From positions 1-7,590 of the forward strand of contig JAAYKZ010000067.1 in the NCBI GenBank assembly GCA_012522165.1: a DNA stretch of 7,590 nt. The letters run 5' to 3'. This stretch comes from Clostridiales bacterium. Lineage in GTDB: Bacteria > Bacillota > Clostridia > Caldicoprobacterales > UBA3941. Positions 5,746 to 7,590 of the stretch are shown here, in pieces. Position numbers and translations under genes: made by a program. The notes under the pieces were generated by a model. The model made no database searches, had not been told where the DNA came from, and worked only from the letters and a program-made list of their open reading frames with translations. Numbering within the stretch: position 1 is the stretch's first letter; every line of letters starts with the position of its first letter.

Positions 5746-7137
5746 TTAAAAAGTGACTTTTTCTTCTAAGTAACTTTCTAATTCATTTATAGGCAGTCTA
5801 ATCTGTTCCATAGTATCCCTATCCCTAATGGTAACGCAGTTATCCTCTAGAGTGTCAAAATCAATGGTAATGCAGTAGGGTGTACCAATCTCATCCTGGC
5901 GACGATATCTCTTACCTATACTACCGGATTCGTCATAATCTACATTGAATTTCTTGCAAAGCTGCATATAGACCTCTTCAGCTTTATCTTTAAGCTTCTT
6001 AGAAAGAGGCAATACAGCGGCCTTAATAGGAGCAAGATAGGGATGCAGCTTCAATACAACACGGCTATCTCCATTTTCTAGTTCTTCCTCATTATATGCA
6101 TCGCAGAGGAATGCTAATGCTACTCTATCTACACCTACCGAAGGCTCTACACAATAAGGAATATATCGTTCATTAGTAACGGGATCAATATAGGTAAAGT
6201 TTTCTCCAGAATGTTCACTATGCTGTTTTAAGTCAAAATCAGTTCTATTGGCTATTCCCCACAGTTCTCCCCATCCAAAAGGAAATAGATATTCTATATC
6301 CGTAGTTGCTTTACTATAATGGGATAACTCTTCAGGACTATGATCCCTCATTCGTAGATTTTCTTCCTGCATTCCTAGACTGAGCAGCCAGTTTTTGCAA
6401 AAATCCTTCCAATAAACAAACCATTCCATATCCTCACCAGGCTTGCAGAAGAATTCTAATTCGGCTTGCTCGAACTCCCTGGTTCTAAAAGTAAAGTTAC
6501 CGGGAGTAATTTCGTTTCTAAAGGATTTTCCAATTTGCCCAATACCAAAGGGTATCTTTTTACGTGTGGTACGTTGAACATTTCTAAAGTTGATAAAAAT
6601 ACCTTGAGCTGTCTCTGGCCTTAGATAAATTTCAGATTGAGAATCTTCAGTAACCCCTTGGTAGGTTTTAAACATAAGATTAAATTTTCTTACGTCAGTA
6701 AAATTATGTTTACCGCATTCTGGACAGGGGATTTTGTTATCGCGAATATATTCCTCTAATTCTGTATTTTCCCATCCATCTACTTCAGGATTTTCAATAC
6801 CTTGGCTTTTCATATAGTCTTCTACCAAGTTATCGGCTCTAAAGCGGGATTTACATTCTTTACAATCCATTAAAGGATCTGCAAAACCAGCTACGTGACC
6901 AGACGCAATCCAGGTTTGGGGATTCATAAGTATAGCAGCGTCTACACCAACGTTGTAAGGATGCTCCTGTATAAATTTCTTCCACCATGCTTTTTTTACA
7001 TTGTTTTTAAATTCTACACCTAGAGGGCCATAATCCCAAGTATTAGCAAGACCACCATATATTTCAGAACCTGGGTAGATATAGCCACGTCCTTTGCATA
7101 AAGCTACGATTTTATCCATGCTTACTTCTTTAGCCAA
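5746..7137 (-). CDS. glyQS: Glycyl-tRNA synthetase, single-chain homodimeric type
   Basis: A 463-residue class II synthetase that charges tRNA-Gly in the cytoplasm. Class II motif 2 is seen at 206-226 (FRNEITPGNFTFRTREFEQ) and motif 3 at 334-344 (VGVDRVALAFL, R338). A zinc-ribbon-like pair CKEC (92-95) and CPEC (138-141) lies in the insertion typical of this form. The C-terminal anticodon-binding domain spans about 365-463. The length is normal for the alpha2 form, distinct from the alpha2-beta2 glyQ/glyS pair. The start is a TTG at 7137 with AAAGGAGG (7153-7146) 8 bases upstream; the next in-frame ATG (M7) has no ribosome site. Expression is set by the T-box leader upstream (7171-7366), so it should rise when uncharged tRNA-Gly accumulates. 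The gene is convergent with loaP and shares its terminator hairpin. Confidence 0.97.
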   Translation of the reverse strand: MAKEVSMDKIVALCKGRGYIYPGSEIYGGLANTWDYGPLGVEFKNNVKKAWWKKFIQEHPYNVGVDAAILMNPQTWIASGHVAGFADPLMDCKECKSRFRADNLVEDYMKSQGIENPEVDGWENTELEEYIRDNKIPCPECGKHNFTDVRKFNLMFKTYQGVTEDSQSEIYLRPETAQGIFINFRNVQRTTRKKIPFGIGQIGKSFRNEITPGNFTFRTREFEQAELEFFCKPGEDMEWFVYWKDFCKNWLLSLGMQEENLRMRDHSPEELSHYSKATTDIEYLFPFGWGELWGIANRTDFDLKQHSEHSGENFTYIDPVTNERYIPYCVEPSVGVDRVALAFLCDAYNEEELENGDSRVVLKLHPYLAPIKAAVLPLSKKLKDKAEEVYMQLCKKFNVDYDESGSIGKRYRRQDEIGTPYCITIDFDTLEDNCVTIRDRDTMEQIRLPINELESYLEEKVTF

Positions 7138-7170
7138 TTTCTATTCCTCCTTTACAAAAAGTTGATAAAA

Positions 7171-7208
7171 TTAAAAAGTCTTTCATCCCATAAAGGGACG
7201 AAAGACTT
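7171..7208 (-). terminator. T-box attenuator (intrinsic terminator) of glyQS
   Basis: On the - strand a 14-bp stem (7208-7195 with 7189-7176, one G-U pair) closes a 5-base loop and is followed by TTTAATTTT. The 5' part of this stem lies just after the T-box sequence, so it competes with the antiterminator as in other T-box leaders. Confidence 0.9.
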
Positions 7209-7366
7209 ATCTTCCGCGGTTCCACCCTTTTTGATCTACTAAATATAGATCCTCTTATAAATAAATTGCTCTGGGACGCCTTCGCTAAATCATACCCCCG
7301 GGCTTCCACTATCCCCGAGTCGCTGACGATAGAGGATTTAACTACTCCTTCCCATCATTGCAATAC
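7171..7366 (-). promoter_or_regulatory. Glycine T-box riboswitch
   Basis: The conserved T-box AGGGTGGAACCGCG lies at 7228-7215 on the - strand. Its bulge UGGA would pair with the 3' UCCA of an uncharged tRNA-Gly; the A fits the U discriminator base of bacterial tRNA-Gly. In stem I, TGGGA (7354-7350) pairs with TCCCA (7276-7272). It contains the AGTA of the S-turn (7346-7343) opposite GAA, followed by the likely specifier GGC (7280-7278), a glycine codon. The terminator at 7208-7171 completes the switch. It acts by transcription antitermination on glyQS. Confidence 0.95.
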
Positions 7367-7405
7367 TATAACCTATATTCCATTATTGTCTAATTTATAC
7401 CTCAA

Positions 7406-7433
7406 ATATTATCAAATTCAGTAAAAATGTCAA
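7406..7433 (-). promoter_or_regulatory. Sigma-A promoter of the T-box/glyQS unit
   Basis: A perfect -35 TTGACA (7433-7428) and a -10 TAATAT (7411-7406) are 16 bases apart on the - strand. Transcription would start near 7399, about 33 bases ahead of T-box stem I. Confidence 0.8.
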
Positions 7434-7464
7434 GTAAAAGTTTTTTATAATCTTATGGTAAACT

Positions 7465-7490
7465 GATTAAGTCTATATAATGGTGTAAAA
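7465..7490. repeat. Putative IS256-type terminal inverted repeat (left)
   Basis: Shares the AAGTCnnTATAATnGTGTAAAA core with the IS256 terminal repeat recalled from the literature. Its partner copy would lie beyond the right edge. It begins 31 bases from the glyQS -35 box. Confidence 0.55.
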
Positions 7491-7501
7491 AGAAAAATAA
7501 G

Positions 7502-7531
7502 TTGAGCCAAAGCTCATGCCTCGGTTAGAAT
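7502..7531 (+). promoter_or_regulatory. Candidate transposase promoter inside the IS end
   Basis: TTGAGC (7502-7507) and TAGAAT (7526-7531) are 18 bases apart. The predicted start is near 7538. Both boxes overlap the left arms of the inverted repeats that would otherwise hide the transposase ribosome site. Confidence 0.4.
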
Positions 7532-7578
7532 ATAGTTACGACACAAATACCAAACCGAGGAGGATGAACCATGGCTCA
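7503..7578 (+). promoter_or_regulatory. Nested inverted repeats masking the transposase translation start
   Basis: TGAGCCA (7503-7509) is complementary to TGGCTCA (7572-7578), and CCTCGGTT (7519-7526) to AACCGAGG (7553-7560). The two stems are nested. The inner right arm overlaps the ribosome site GAGGAGGA (7557-7564) and the outer right arm overlaps the ATG at 7571. A small rival hairpin, TGAGC/GCTCA (7503-7507, 7512-7516), could open the outer stem. RNA that begins at the internal promoter lacks both left arms. Confidence 0.6.
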
Positions 7579-7590
7579 GTTTAATATTAC
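7571..7590 (+). CDS. IS256-family transposase, N-terminal end (partial)
   Basis: The ATG at 7571 follows GAGGAGGA (7557-7564) with 6 bases of spacing. The seven visible residues, MAQFNIT, match the common start of IS256-family (Mutator-like, DDE) transposases, which cut and paste the element through circle intermediates. Only six full codons and part of a seventh are present, so the family call leans on the neighbouring terminal repeat. Nothing can be said about whether the gene is intact. Confidence 0.55.

Larger units (their letters stand above)
7465..7590 (+). mobile_element. Left end of an IS256-family insertion sequence (cut by window end)
   Basis: The 26 bases at 7465-7490 (beginning GATTAAGTCTATATAATGG) resemble the terminal inverted repeat of IS256-type elements as I recall it, with about four mismatches. 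They are followed, 80 bases later, by a gene start reading MAQFNIT, typical of IS256-family transposases in Clostridia. The right end and target duplication are outside the window. The exact boundary may be off by a few bases. Confidence 0.65.

Noticed and set aside
1..7590. CRISPR array, tRNA or rRNA genes, phage or defence genes
   Set aside because: No spaced direct repeats, no tRNA or rRNA sequence and no matching proteins were seen by eye; a covariance search was not possible.

Overview
The window looks like a chromosomal stretch of a low-GC, spore-forming Firmicute, most likely an anaerobic member of the Clostridia. The evidence is AT-rich DNA with strong AGGAGG-type ribosome sites, a T-box-controlled glycyl-tRNA synthetase of the single-chain type, a SpoVB-like sporulation flippase, a LoaP-type NusG paralogue and an IS256-type insertion sequence end. 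I cannot name genus or species from the sequence alone.

Left part (1-2838, all + strand): the last 24 codons of an unrecognised gene; a Gfo/Idh/MocA-family oxidoreductase with its own sigma-A-like promoter and a very strong terminator; then a cytoplasmic GH29 alpha-L-fucosidase. These two point to use of fucosylated sugars, but the terminator between them means they are separate transcription units. The 208 bases after the fucosidase hold what may be a decayed short gene and a candidate promoter.

Middle part (2839-5740): a small permuted NlpC/P60-like protein (+) runs head-on into a SpoVB-like membrane flippase (-). Their stop codons are two bases apart and both lie in the loop of one hairpin. 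Divergent from the flippase is a LoaP-type antitermination factor (+). It is alone: its own terminator hairpin is shared with the convergent glycyl-tRNA synthetase gene, and no long target operon is in view.

Right part (5741-7590): the glycyl-tRNA synthetase gene (-, TTG start) with a complete T-box leader (GGC specifier, UGGA tRNA-end bulge, antiterminator, terminator) and a good promoter. About 30 bases upstream of that promoter begins an IS256-type element, cut by the window end after seven transposase codons. Its first 115 bases hold nested inverted repeats that would hide the transposase ribosome site and start codon, but only in transcripts entering from outside. The element's own predicted promoter starts RNA after the left arms.

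I see no CRISPR array, phage or defence island. The most noteworthy items are the regulatory layout of the IS end, the orphan LoaP, and the shared hairpins at both convergent gene pairs.
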